From the NCBI RefSeq assembly GCF_013387495.1, contig NZ_JABZEE010000042.1, positions 47,487 to 111,486 of the forward strand: a stretch of DNA of 64,000 nucleotides. The letters run 5' to 3'. Made by a program: the position numbers and the translations under genes. This DNA is from Streptomyces sp. PKU-EA00015. GTDB taxonomy: Bacteria; Actinomycetota; Actinomycetes; Streptomycetales; Streptomycetaceae. Numbering within the stretch: the first letter of the stretch is position 1; every line of letters starts with the position of its first letter. Below are positions 9,156 through 17,362 of this stretch, piece after piece. The notes below the pieces were generated by a model, which was not told the origin of the DNA, did not search any database, and saw nothing but the letters and a program-made list of their open reading frames with translations.

Positions 9156-9659
9156 TCAACGGACGGCGATGGCGGAGATCTCGACCTTGGCGTCCCGCGG
9201 CACGCGGGCGACCTCGACGGTGGCGCGCGCAGGCGGCGCGGCGGACCCGAAGAACTCGGCGTAGGCGGCGTTGAAGCGGGCGAAGTCGTCGAGATCTGCG
9301 AGGTACACAGTGGTGCTCACCACGTGCGACAGCGACATCCCGTCGGCCTTGAGCACGGCCTCGACGTTGCGCAGCACCTGCCGCGTCTGCTCCTCGACGG
9401 AGGCGCCGGCGGGGATGGCCCCGGTGCTGGGATCGATGGGCAGCTGCCCGGAGACGAAGGTGAGGTTCCCGGCGGAGATCCCCTGCGAGTAGGGCCCGAT
9501 GGCGGCGGGCGCGTCGGGGGTGGCGACGACGCGGTGCCGGGATGTCTGCTCGGCGACGGCGGCGGAGCCGCCGATCCCGACGGCCAGCACGGCGGCCGCG
9601 GCCAGGGCCCCCAGCGCCCGTCGGCGGCTCCCCGGCCGGAATGTATTCGAGGTCTGCAT
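9156..9659 (-). CDS. Exported RidA (YjgF/YER057c/UK114) family protein
   Basis: 167 residues. ATG 9659 has GGGAGG 8 bases upstream, which decides the start over the longer frame to 9830. Residues 1-36 form an export signal with an RRR before the hydrophobic run (SRRRALGALAAAAVLAVGIGG), possibly Tat. Residues 45-167 are a RidA domain: APAAIGPYSQGISAGNLTFVSGQ and the terminal APPARATVEVARVPRDAKVEISAIAV with the conserved Arg. Cytoplasmic RidA hydrolyses reactive enamines/imines made by PLP enzymes. Here both the PLP enzyme gene downstream and this protein carry export signals, suggesting the imine is produced outside the membrane. Confidence 0.88.
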   Translation of the reverse strand: MQTSNTFRPGSRRRALGALAAAAVLAVGIGGSAAVAEQTSRHRVVATPDAPAAIGPYSQGISAGNLTFVSGQLPIDPSTGAIPAGASVEEQTRQVLRNVEAVLKADGMSLSHVVSTTVYLADLDDFARFNAAYAEFFGSAAPPARATVEVARVPRDAKVEISAIAVR

Positions 9660-9826
9660 TCGCTGTCCTCCCGCACGCATCGACACATGGACACGCCCTC
9701 GTTCGGGGCGTTGCATGCTGGTTGGTTGCGGGAGGCTGGGCGGAGGTTTACGGACGGGGGCATGGGATTGGCGTAGTTGTCCGATCCCCTGGGCGGCGCG
9801 GGTATCGACACCGCCCGGAGGTGGTG

Positions 9827-11138
9827 TCACAGCCCTCGCTGATGTTCTCGAACATAGGTGAAGCCACGCGGCAGTTCATGAGGGCCTACCAGGCCGGCCG
9901 CGGCATGGTCCTGCCGGTAGGCGGCCCTCGCCTCCGCGCTCGCTTCTTTGCCCAGGTGGCCGATACGCATCAGATGTCCGGCAACCCGGTGTGCACTCAC
10001 CTCATGTGTGGCATGGAGAGGATTCGCCTCCAGATCTTCCTCCCCGGCGGGACGCACCACGGGGACGTAGCAGAGCAGCGGGACGAGCGGTTCGCCGGTG
10101 CGTGCGGGGTGGCGGAGGAAGCCCCCGGCGCCGAGGCTGCCCTGCCCCCTGGTGAGCACGCCCCGGGACAGCAGGCGCTCAACGGCCGCGCTTGTCCTGC
10201 CCCGTGCCGGTGTGTTCGGCCTGCTGCGCTCTGCGGTGTTACTGAGCAGGGCGTTCTCCGGCAGGAAGGCCCTGCCCTTCTCGTCCAGGTAGCCCAGTTC
10301 GCGCAGGGTGAGCAGCACCGCCTCCTCGACATGGTCGACTCCTTGCGCCCACGGCCGCGAGATCGCGCGTCATGATCCTTGGGTCGTACTCGAAGCGGAC
10401 GTAGCAGCCGTCGATCACCTGGGGCTTGCTCAGCGGCGTGAGAAGGACACGGATATTGGTCCAGAGGTCCCACCGCACCGACACACGGGTGCCGGGCAGA
10501 ACGAAACGCGGCCAGTCGAAGCCCACGAGTATCGGAGGGTCGCCCTGAATGTCGGGCTTCACGTCGTGTGGCGCCCAGAGGTTTCGGCTGAACTTGCCGC
10601 CCCGCCAGAAGCTGATGTGCAGCGCGTGCCGCGGAAGCCTTCTGGCCGTCTCCTCCGGTACAGGCAACGTCCTCCCCGCGATGTGCTCCGCGCGCACGAC
10701 GAGTTTCCACTCCACCGCTTTGCTGGTGTGGGTGACGTCGCAGGGCGCCCCGCCGTCCGGTTCCTCGATCCCAAGCCGGGGGGCGTCCGCGGCAGTCGGC
10801 CGCTCGTCCTGCGGGTCCGGCCGGTCCTGCCGAGGCACAGGGGCGGGTTCCGTCGCGGAAGCCGGGGTGCCAAGGCCGATACCGGTGCCCAGCTGCGCCG
10901 GTGACCGACCGGAACCGCCGGTATCGGACTGGACACGCCCGTAACATCCGTTGCACACCAGCCGACCAGGGTCGCCGGGGTCCGTCGCGACAAGCTTCGC
11001 CGTCTTGCGCTGCTCGCAGTGGGAGCAGAGAAAAGAGGTCACCGACTCGAGCCGGAAGAGCTGCATTCCACCCTTCGGCGGGTAGGTCTTCACGATCTTT
11101 GCGTTGAACACTGCGATGCCCCCCGGCCCGTCCACCAC
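9827..11138 (-). pseudogene. Zinc-ribbon protein gene broken by a frameshift
   Basis: Two same-strand frames read as one gene. The upstream part (about 11138 to 10350) has an N-terminal zinc ribbon (CSHCEQ ... CNGCYG, residues ~38-70), a Pro-rich linker and a domain ending DPRIMTRDLAAVGA. The downstream part (about 10350 to 9827) continues with VDHVEEAVLLTLRELGYLDEKGRAFLP in the frame one base away. Codon-position G/C bias moves from one frame to the other near 10350, so one surplus base (or two missing) explains the break. The only start in the second frame is GTG 10318, inside a conserved-looking helix. The true start is uncertain (GTG 11138 or a later GTG). I do not recognise the family; it could bind nucleic acid through the ribbon. 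Confidence 0.55.
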
Positions 11139-11248
11139 TCACCCTCACGCCGGCGCGGCGCCTGCACCGGAGCACCTTGCGGGTCACGGTACTCCGCCCC
11201 ACTGTAGGTACACCTCAAGGGCGTCCACCCTCGCGTAGGCAGTGGGGT

Positions 11249-11842
11249 TCAGGGTGCGGACACGGGCGATGCCGGCACCGCCTGGAACACCACATCCGAG
11301 GCGTGCGGGGTGATCTCGACGTCACTTCCGAGAGCCCATTCGGCCACCCGCGAGACCACGGCCGCGGGAATCCGTTCGCTGATGCCCGGGGCCGCCGGGA
11401 TGTCCTGCGTGGCATGCGCGTCGTGCGGCAGGACGACGCGGTACCCGAGCGCCAGCGCCGTACGAGCCGTGGCCTGTACGCACATCTCGGACATCACACC
11501 ACAGATGGCAAGCGACTTCACGCCGGCATCGGTCAACAGGCGCTCCAGAACGGTTCCTTGGAAGCCGTCGTCCTCAGGTTTGCGGACGACGGCCTCAGTG
11601 GGCCCGGACTCGACGGCGTGATGGAGCGCCCAGCCGGGCGTGTGCGGCTCGTCGTCCGCCCCGGCGGGACCGTCGTTCTGGAGGTGGATGACGAGCGCCC
11701 CGCTCCTTCGCGCCCGCGCGATCAGGTCGGTCGTCCGGTCCACGAGGCGGACGGCGTCGGGTACGGCGCCGCTGCCGGAGACGAACGCCGACTGAACGTC
11801 CACCACGATGAGGGCCTCTACGGGCTGCAGGTGAGTGCTCAT
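11249..11842 (-). CDS. Isochorismatase-like cysteine hydrolase
   Basis: 197 residues, start ATG 11842. The catalytic triad of the isochorismatase-like / nicotinamidase superfamily is visible: Asp15 in ALIVVDVQSAF, Lys88 in VVRKPEDDGF and Cys121 in CGVMSEMCVQATAR. The length fits a single-domain cytoplasmic hydrolase. The frame is open to 11950, but those extra residues are not family-like. Substrate cannot be read from the sequence. It is monocistronic as far as visible. Confidence 0.88.
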   Translation of the reverse strand: MSTHLQPVEALIVVDVQSAFVSGSGAVPDAVRLVDRTTDLIARARRSGALVIHLQNDGPAGADDEPHTPGWALHHAVESGPTEAVVRKPEDDGFQGTVLERLLTDAGVKSLAICGVMSEMCVQATARTALALGYRVVLPHDAHATQDIPAAPGISERIPAAVVSRVAEWALGSDVEITPHASDVVFQAVPASPVSAP

Positions 11843-12092
11843 GGCGTCATCATGACTGTCGCCATCACGCGCCTCCACCCGGTTTGGGTCTCTGAATATG
11901 AGTTTCCGTGGAACACCCTGACCGGCGCCGTCCACGGGCTCCGACAGCACCGGGTCGCAGCAGCGGCGCCGTCTTCGTGTCGCGCGGGGCGAACCGTCCC
12001 CACATCACTCGGCAGGGGCTCTCCCGGGGCTTGACCTGAATTCGAGGCCGGTCGCGACGGATCCAGGAGGGCGGCGACGCTCCCGGCTGCGG

Positions 12093-12548
12093 TCACGCCC
12101 TTCGACGGACAAGGGCGACTTCCGCCCAGACCGTCTTTCCGGACGGCGGATACGGCAGCACACCCCAGCCGTCGGTCAGTGCATCCACGATCACCAACCC
12201 GCGCCCGCCCTCGTCGGCGACGGGGGATGCGGCAGGGAGCAGGTCACCCCGCGGGTCGGTGACCTCGATCCGCAAGCGGGCGTCGGGAAGCAGCATCAGG
12301 CCCAGGCGGAAGCCACGGCCGGCCAGACGCCCGTGCACGACCGCGTTCGTGGCGAGTTCGGCGACGACGACCTCTGCGGCTTCCGCGCGCTCGCTGTCGC
12401 GCGGCCATCCCCACTCCACGATCTGCTCCATGGTGAGCAGCCGGGCGAGGCGGGCCCCGCGCCGTGTAGCGCTGAGCAGTTGACTGAACTGCCGTAAGGA
12501 CGTGACTGGTTGTTGGGGCACAAAGGTCTGTACGGATTCGCTCTTCAC
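12093..12548 (-). CDS. HATPase-type anti-sigma / serine kinase regulatory protein
   Basis: About 151 residues from GTG 12548; an alternative GTG at 12629 adds 27. It has a GHKL ATPase domain of the anti-sigma-factor (RsbW/SpoIIAB-like) kind: N box AEVVVAELATNAVVHG, then RIEVTDPRGD and GGRGLVIVDALTDGWG. A paralogue at 47534-48112 shares the TRRGARLAR leader helix. In Streptomyces such stand-alone ATP-binding proteins usually accompany XRE-DUF397 pairs; this copy has none beside it. Confidence 0.8.
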   Translation of the reverse strand: MKSESVQTFVPQQPVTSLRQFSQLLSATRRGARLARLLTMEQIVEWGWPRDSERAEAAEVVVAELATNAVVHGRLAGRGFRLGLMLLPDARLRIEVTDPRGDLLPAASPVADEGGRGLVIVDALTDGWGVLPYPPSGKTVWAEVALVRRRA

Positions 12549-12707
12549 GCCATTCAGCGTGGCGACACGCAACCGCACTGACCAGCAACGCTGAGCACAC
12601 CCTGCCTGAATCCGCACCAAGGGCGTCACCGCAGCCGCCCCGCACGGTGGCTGCGGTGACGCCGAACTACTGGTTCGCCGGTATCTTCCGCCCGGCGGTG
12701 GAGCAGC

Positions 12708-13412
12708 TCAGAAGTCGTGGCGGTTGGCCTCGATGACCTTGCATTCGAGCTTCTTCGCACCCTCGAGCTTGTCGGAGGACACCAGGACGCCCGCATCCTC
12801 GTCCTTGAAGGTCTGGCCGGGGGCCAGGTTCTCCGCGGTCGACAGGAAGTCGCTGATCTTCTTGCCGTCGGCGAGGACCTCGCCCTCGAGGAAGTACGAG
12901 TACCGGCGGTCACCGTTGTTGGTGTAGTCGATGTGCAGCGCGAGCTCCTTGCCGCCCCATTCCGAGGTGGTGACGTCGCACTTGGAGAGGCGGAAGTCCT
13001 TCAGGACCGGGTTCTCATCCGTGCCCTTGCCGGTCTTGGCGCTACCGTCGTCGTCAACCTTCGCCGAGTCGTACGACTTGTCGAGCTCGTTCTGCGTCTC
13101 CTTGACGGCCTCGTCGACCGCGGACACGAACACGGCGTTCATGACGAAGAACATCACCACCGAGACGAGCGAGGTGACCAGGGCGGTGATCGACGCTCCC
13201 TTGCCCTTTCCGACCCTCCCGGACTTGGCCAGACCGATGGCACCGAAGATGAGGCCGAGGATCGCGAGCGGCCACACGATCACGTTGACCAGAGGGATGA
13301 AGCTGAAGATCACCGCGATGATGCCGAGCACCAGGCCGGCCGTGGCCAGGCCGTTGCTCCTGGCCGGCTGACCGCCGTCGACAACTGGTCCGGTCGGCTG
13401 AACGTAAGACAT
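12708..13412 (-). CDS. DUF4190-type membrane protein with extracytoplasmic domain
   Basis: 234 residues, ATG 13412 preceded by GGGGGATC. Residues 18-65 form two hydrophobic helices around a Pro/Val turn, as in DUF4190 proteins. A third hydrophobic stretch lies at ~75-100. The rest (105-234) is an acidic, mostly polar domain resembling secreted DUF4352-like immunoglobulin folds (CDVTTSEWGGKELALHIDYTNNGDRRYSYFLEG ... APGQTFKDEDAGVLV). Function unknown; a cell-surface protein is likely. Confidence 0.8.
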   Translation of the reverse strand: MSYVQPTGPVVDGGQPARSNGLATAGLVLGIIAVIFSFIPLVNVIVWPLAILGLIFGAIGLAKSGRVGKGKGASITALVTSLVSVVMFFVMNAVFVSAVDEAVKETQNELDKSYDSAKVDDDGSAKTGKGTDENPVLKDFRLSKCDVTTSEWGGKELALHIDYTNNGDRRYSYFLEGEVLADGKKISDFLSTAENLAPGQTFKDEDAGVLVSSDKLEGAKKLECKVIEANRHDF

Positions 13413-13626
13413 GGAAGATCCCCCCACGGGATGTGATGTATGAACCCCGGCGCACAGCCGGGTCGATCTACAGGTAGTTGACGTGTACACGACCTGGCCG
13501 TTGACCAGCCGCGCATGCACGAGCCCCCACCCTCTGACCAGACGACGAGGAACCCCCACCCCATCGCAAGCCCAGAAAGCAAAGCATGACATGAAAACAT
13601 CGTCAATTAGCTGACATGTTCGGCGC

Positions 13627-13878
13627 ACAGCCTATCGTTACGGTTGGTATCGGCAGGCGCTGGGCAACACGGACGCCCTCGTGATCTCGCTCCGCTCCGG
13701 TCTCGACTCCATGGTGGACGACCCGCGTCTGCTGGACCGCGGGGGCATCACGACGGTGGACGCCTTCGCCGGCCGTGTCGTGACCGAGCCGCCGGGTGCG
13801 GTGGCCCGACGGCCGCTTGTACGTCTCGTGGACGGGGCAGCCGAGTCCGTTCCTCGTGGAGGCGGGCGTGTCGGTTGA
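13627..13878 (+). pseudogene. Relic of a UvrD-type helicase gene
   Basis: A frame without a proper start (only an internal GTG at 13681) reads LGNTDALVISLRSGLDSMV and then DDPRLLDRGGITTVDAFAGRVV. This matches in register the segment of the UvrD-like helicase at 21355-23526 (ALRDSLSLLLGDADAHLLERVDVTTVDSLAARVVRES) that follows helicase motif Ia. Nothing before or after it looks like helicase, so about 80 codons of an older gene survive. It lies just outside the DISARM core genes, hinting that a second helicase gene once sat here. Confidence 0.5.
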
Positions 13879-13930
13879 ATTGACGCGCTCAGGGGCGCCG
13901 GGGTCGCGAGCGACGCCAGGCCGGCCCGGC

Positions 13931-14380
13931 TCAGGCCCCGTACAGGAAGCTGTCGTACGGCGCGTTGTCGACCACCTCGTAGAGGCCGAACGCGCCGGGG
14001 AAGAGCACAAGCGCGAGCACGCCGAGACGGAAGAGTGCCGGGCCCATGACCGTGACGGCTTCCGTCTGGCCGGTGATGGTGCGCCAGTCGCGCCACCGTC
14101 TGACGTCGCCCCCGCAGACGGCCCAGAAGAAGCCGCCGAACACGATGCACACCCCGGAGCCGACCATCGAGAACCCCGCCACAACGGCCAGGAACGTCTC
14201 GCGGTCGTGGTGGTCGGCGACGAACAGTGACACGACGGCCAGCAGGACCACGGCGGCGATCCCTTGCACGGCTCCGCGTACGACAACGTCCTTGAAGCGC
14301 AGTCGCGGCAGTCGTACGCCGTCCTCGTCGGTCGTCGGTGCGGGAGCGGGCTCCGGTCCGGGCCGCAGGGTGCGCGTCAT
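13931..14380 (-). CDS. Small integral membrane protein
   Basis: 149 residues with a Pro-rich cytoplasmic N-terminus (1-30) and three or four hydrophobic segments (about 37-55, 64-90 and 112-135). No motif points to a function. It lies alone between the helicase relic and the DISARM genes, in the same direction as the latter but 329 bases beyond drmC. Confidence 0.65.
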   Translation of the reverse strand: MTRTLRPGPEPAPAPTTDEDGVRLPRLRFKDVVVRGAVQGIAAVVLLAVVSLFVADHHDRETFLAVVAGFSMVGSGVCIVFGGFFWAVCGGDVRRWRDWRTITGQTEAVTVMGPALFRLGVLALVLFPGAFGLYEVVDNAPYDSFLYGA

Positions 14381-14708
14381 GCGGGCACGCTACCCGGCGC
14401 GTTCGCAGGGCGATGCGGGGGCCCTGGTCGCGTACGTCTTCACTGTCGTCCCAGGGGGGAGCCCTGTGTCGGACCCTCCGGTTGGAGTCGTTCCCAGGTC
14501 GCCCGCTGCTTCGCGGGCAGACCGCCTCTGGTGGGGAGGTGCCCCGTTGTCCTGTCGCCTCGGCCACCGCAATACTCCCCCTGCCCACGGCCGCCTGCGG
14601 TGGTGTGGTTACGGCCGCGGTGAAGTCCGACTCCGGCGGCGATGCCCATACAGCAGTGATCGCCCATCCTGGTGACCGATTACGGAACTGAATTCCGCCC
14701 GGACCTCG
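14381..14708. other. Intergenic region after drmC with a hairpin
   Basis: About 330 bases with no credible gene. A hairpin at 14497-14523 (GCCCGC / GCGGGC stem, extended by GGTC/GACC across one bulge) may terminate drmC transcription. Confidence 0.35.
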
Positions 14709-15473
14709 TCATGGCCGCAAACGGCGCAGAACTCCCTGGCTTTGAAGTGCCATGATGTGCTCGGCCGCCCGCAGTGGTGCATCTCCCCCACGTATCAACA
14801 CCCCCGCCTCCATATTCCTCTTCGCAGCCGACTCGGTGAGATTGGCGCTACTGAGGAACAGCACACGGCGGTCGGCGACCGCGAGCTTTGCATGCTGGCG
14901 CGACCGCTCACGCGAAGCCGGATCGCGCGCCCAGTGCCACAGGCGCACCCCATCGACGGATGCGAACGCCTTGGCTGGTTCGTCTCCGGCGAGCAACCCG
15001 GCCGCCCCCGCCAAGGTCTCCACGATCACGTGCACGACGACACCGCGGGCAGTCGCCTCTGTCAGCGCACGGGTCAGCGTTGGATAGGGACGGGCCGCAT
15101 AGGTCATGGCGAGTAGTTCGTGACGTGACTCGTGTATCACCTCGGCCAGTACCTGCGCTGTTGCCCGAACGGGCACCGCAGGTGTGGCCGGCCCACTCCA
15201 CACAGTACGTACCTGCACCGCATCCCGTGTATGCAGCGTCGCTGCGACGTAGCCGCGCAAATAGGCGGCGGCTTCCTCAGGACGAACACCGTCGGCCGCC
15301 ACAGCCTTGTAGAGCTGCTCAACTGCCTCACGGAAGCCGGGAGTCGACAGTTCGGTCAGTGCCCGTTCGCGGCTGTGCCCGATCGCCAGCAGGCCGGCGA
15401 GGTCCTTCGTGCGGGAGGGGCCGAGGACCGCGACCACCGTTTCGGCCGCGGCCTCGAACCGTCGCCTGCTCAT
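14709..15473 (-). CDS. drmC: DISARM protein DrmC, phospholipase D-like
   Basis: 254 residues, ATG 15473, overlapping the drmB stop by ATGA. Residues 100-240 form a PLD-like domain with one HKD motif, H193-x-K-x4-D (SRQHAKLAVADRRVLFLSSANLTESA). DrmC is the third core protein of DISARM (defence island system associated with restriction-modification). It is a predicted nuclease/phosphodiesterase of uncertain necessity in tested systems. Order drmA-drmB-drmC with 4-base overlaps on one strand is the expected core arrangement, which makes the assignment firm although the domain alone is generic. Confidence 0.88.
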   Translation of the reverse strand: MSRRRFEAAAETVVAVLGPSRTKDLAGLLAIGHSRERALTELSTPGFREAVEQLYKAVAADGVRPEEAAAYLRGYVAATLHTRDAVQVRTVWSGPATPAVPVRATAQVLAEVIHESRHELLAMTYAARPYPTLTRALTEATARGVVVHVIVETLAGAAGLLAGDEPAKAFASVDGVRLWHWARDPASRERSRQHAKLAVADRRVLFLSSANLTESAAKRNMEAGVLIRGGDAPLRAAEHIMALQSQGVLRRLRP

Positions 15474-17362
15474 GGCAGCAGACCTACTGGAGTGAGCACT
15501 TGTTCCTTGGTGCCAGTGATAGGCACCAGAAACCGACGGTCGAGGAAGCGATTGCCCCGTTCGCACGTCGTCTCTGAGACGAACAGGCAGATGTGACAAG
15601 CAGCTCCGTGCAGATAGTCGGCCGGGTCGTGCGGCAGTCGCTCGGAGCACAGCGGGTCGGCCGAGCAGTGGGAGGCGTCGCCGAGGGCGCGGCGGACGAT
15701 ACGGCCGAGATCCCGCTCCTCCGCCAGTGAGACGAGGCCGCCGAGGGTTCCTTCGGAGTCGGGCACCGCGGTGTAGATGAGAATGCCGCTCTTCGGGTTC
15801 TCGTCGTTGCCCGCGTAGATCCGTTCGGCGAGTGACGCGGAGCTGTAGCCGCATTCGAGGGCGATGGTCCGGATCAGCAGGTGGGACAGCGTGTGCAGGG
15901 CGATGTAGCGTGCGCCGGGCCACCCGTGCAGGGGATCGAAGTCGCTCGTCTTCCGGTCCGACTTGCGGTTGGTGCGGAATCGGGCGAACGCCTCCTGATG
16001 GGCCGCCATCTCCGGCGACTTCTCCATCCTCATGGTCCAGTCGGCCATCAGGTCGTCACGTACACGCAGGAAGATGCCCTCGCCTCGTACCTCGCTGGCC
16101 GGCACCCAGTTCTGGGTGCCGCGGGAGAGGTCGACGCGGGTCGCGATCTCCGGCGACTCGGGGTCGGGAGCGTCGAGGCGGGTGAAACCGATCAGCGCCC
16201 GTGCCTCACGGAGTCGTTCGACCTGCCTGACGTCGGAGAAGAGTTCGCCGAGCGGCGCCGGTACGGTGACCGGGCGGAGCGTGAAGTCGTCGCTGGGCGG
16301 CGGGACCGGTCCCGAGAGCGCGTCCCATTCGGGTCCGAACAGCCAGTCCTGGACGTCGGGTGCGGACGGGGCAGGGCCGTCGGCCCCGGCCTTGCGGGCC
16401 GCGACGGCGGCCACCACGGCGTCCGCGTCGAAGTCTTTGAGGTAGCCGAACGCGGGAATGGCGGCAAGGAACGTGAGGTTCTCGCGGGATTCGATGCCCT
16501 TCAGCTCCGGCCAGTGGTCGTCCAGCAGTTTGTCGATGTCCCCGCTCTGACCCTTGGGCAGCGCGAGTGCGCTGAGGGTCAGCGGGAACCACTGGTTGGA
16601 CGCGCCGGCGACCATCAGGACTGCGTCTTTGTCGCAACCGCGGGCCTCGAAGATACCGAGGTGGGGGTGCCGTCCCCGGCAGCTCGGCAGGTTGCGCCGG
16701 CCCCGGTCGCCCATCGCCTCACGGATGTTGCGCTTCGTGCCGCACGCGACGCATTCGATGGTGACGTTGGCCGCCTGATTGCCTCCGTGGTCCTTCATCC
16801 GCAGCTTGGGGCGGGGCGTCTTGCCACAGGTCTGGCCGTGATGGACGTAGGACGTGTACGGGAATTCGTCGAGGTGTCCGTCGGTGCAGACGAGAGTGAA
16901 GCGGGCCGCGACCGCGAGGGGCTTGCCGCGCTTGCAGTCGTGGACGAACTTGGCCTCGTGCGGCGTGCGAGGGTTGAGGTTGACGTAGGCGAATTCGCCC
17001 GAGTCCACGGCGGCGAGAACGTTGCACGCCGTGCACCGCAGCCACTGGGGGAACGGCGTCACGGGCACGCCGATCCCTTGCGCCGCCCAGCCCTTGGGGT
17101 CTGAGTCCGCGCCCTCCAGCCATGGGGCGGCCCGCAACTGCTCGATCTCGCCTCGGCCGTACCTCTGAAGGGTCCGGTTGACGGCGGCCCTCAGCCGCGG
17201 TTCGTCGATGTCGTAGTCCGTGACACCGGAGTAGCTCCAGGAGTCGATCCCCCGGACGAGCACCGAGAAGTTGGGCAGGTCGACGAGTGAGCCGATGCCG
17301 GCGGTGTACATGAGGTGGCTTGGGCGGACGGCGCCGACCCTGCGGTTGGTGTGGGCGCTCAT
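15470..17362 (-). CDS. drmB: DISARM protein DrmB (DUF1998)
   Basis: 630 residues, ATG 17362 overlapping the drmA stop by ATGA. The N-terminus (VRPSHLMYTAGIGSLVDLPNFSVLVRGIDSW) is the DrmB hallmark. Cysteine pairs at ~110 (RCTACN), ~215 (IECVACGTKRN) and the C-terminal cluster (CSADPLCSERLP ... GAACHICLFVSETTCERGN) indicate zinc binding. The DUF1998 domain occupies the last ~150 residues, including ARYIALHTLSHLLIRTIALECGYSSASLAERIY. In DISARM DrmB forms a complex with DrmA that recognises and unwinds unmodified invading DNA. Confidence 0.93.
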   Translation of the reverse strand: MSAHTNRRVGAVRPSHLMYTAGIGSLVDLPNFSVLVRGIDSWSYSGVTDYDIDEPRLRAAVNRTLQRYGRGEIEQLRAAPWLEGADSDPKGWAAQGIGVPVTPFPQWLRCTACNVLAAVDSGEFAYVNLNPRTPHEAKFVHDCKRGKPLAVAARFTLVCTDGHLDEFPYTSYVHHGQTCGKTPRPKLRMKDHGGNQAANVTIECVACGTKRNIREAMGDRGRRNLPSCRGRHPHLGIFEARGCDKDAVLMVAGASNQWFPLTLSALALPKGQSGDIDKLLDDHWPELKGIESRENLTFLAAIPAFGYLKDFDADAVVAAVAARKAGADGPAPSAPDVQDWLFGPEWDALSGPVPPPSDDFTLRPVTVPAPLGELFSDVRQVERLREARALIGFTRLDAPDPESPEIATRVDLSRGTQNWVPASEVRGEGIFLRVRDDLMADWTMRMEKSPEMAAHQEAFARFRTNRKSDRKTSDFDPLHGWPGARYIALHTLSHLLIRTIALECGYSSASLAERIYAGNDENPKSGILIYTAVPDSEGTLGGLVSLAEERDLGRIVRRALGDASHCSADPLCSERLPHDPADYLHGAACHICLFVSETTCERGNRFLDRRFLVPITGTKEQVLTPVGLLP

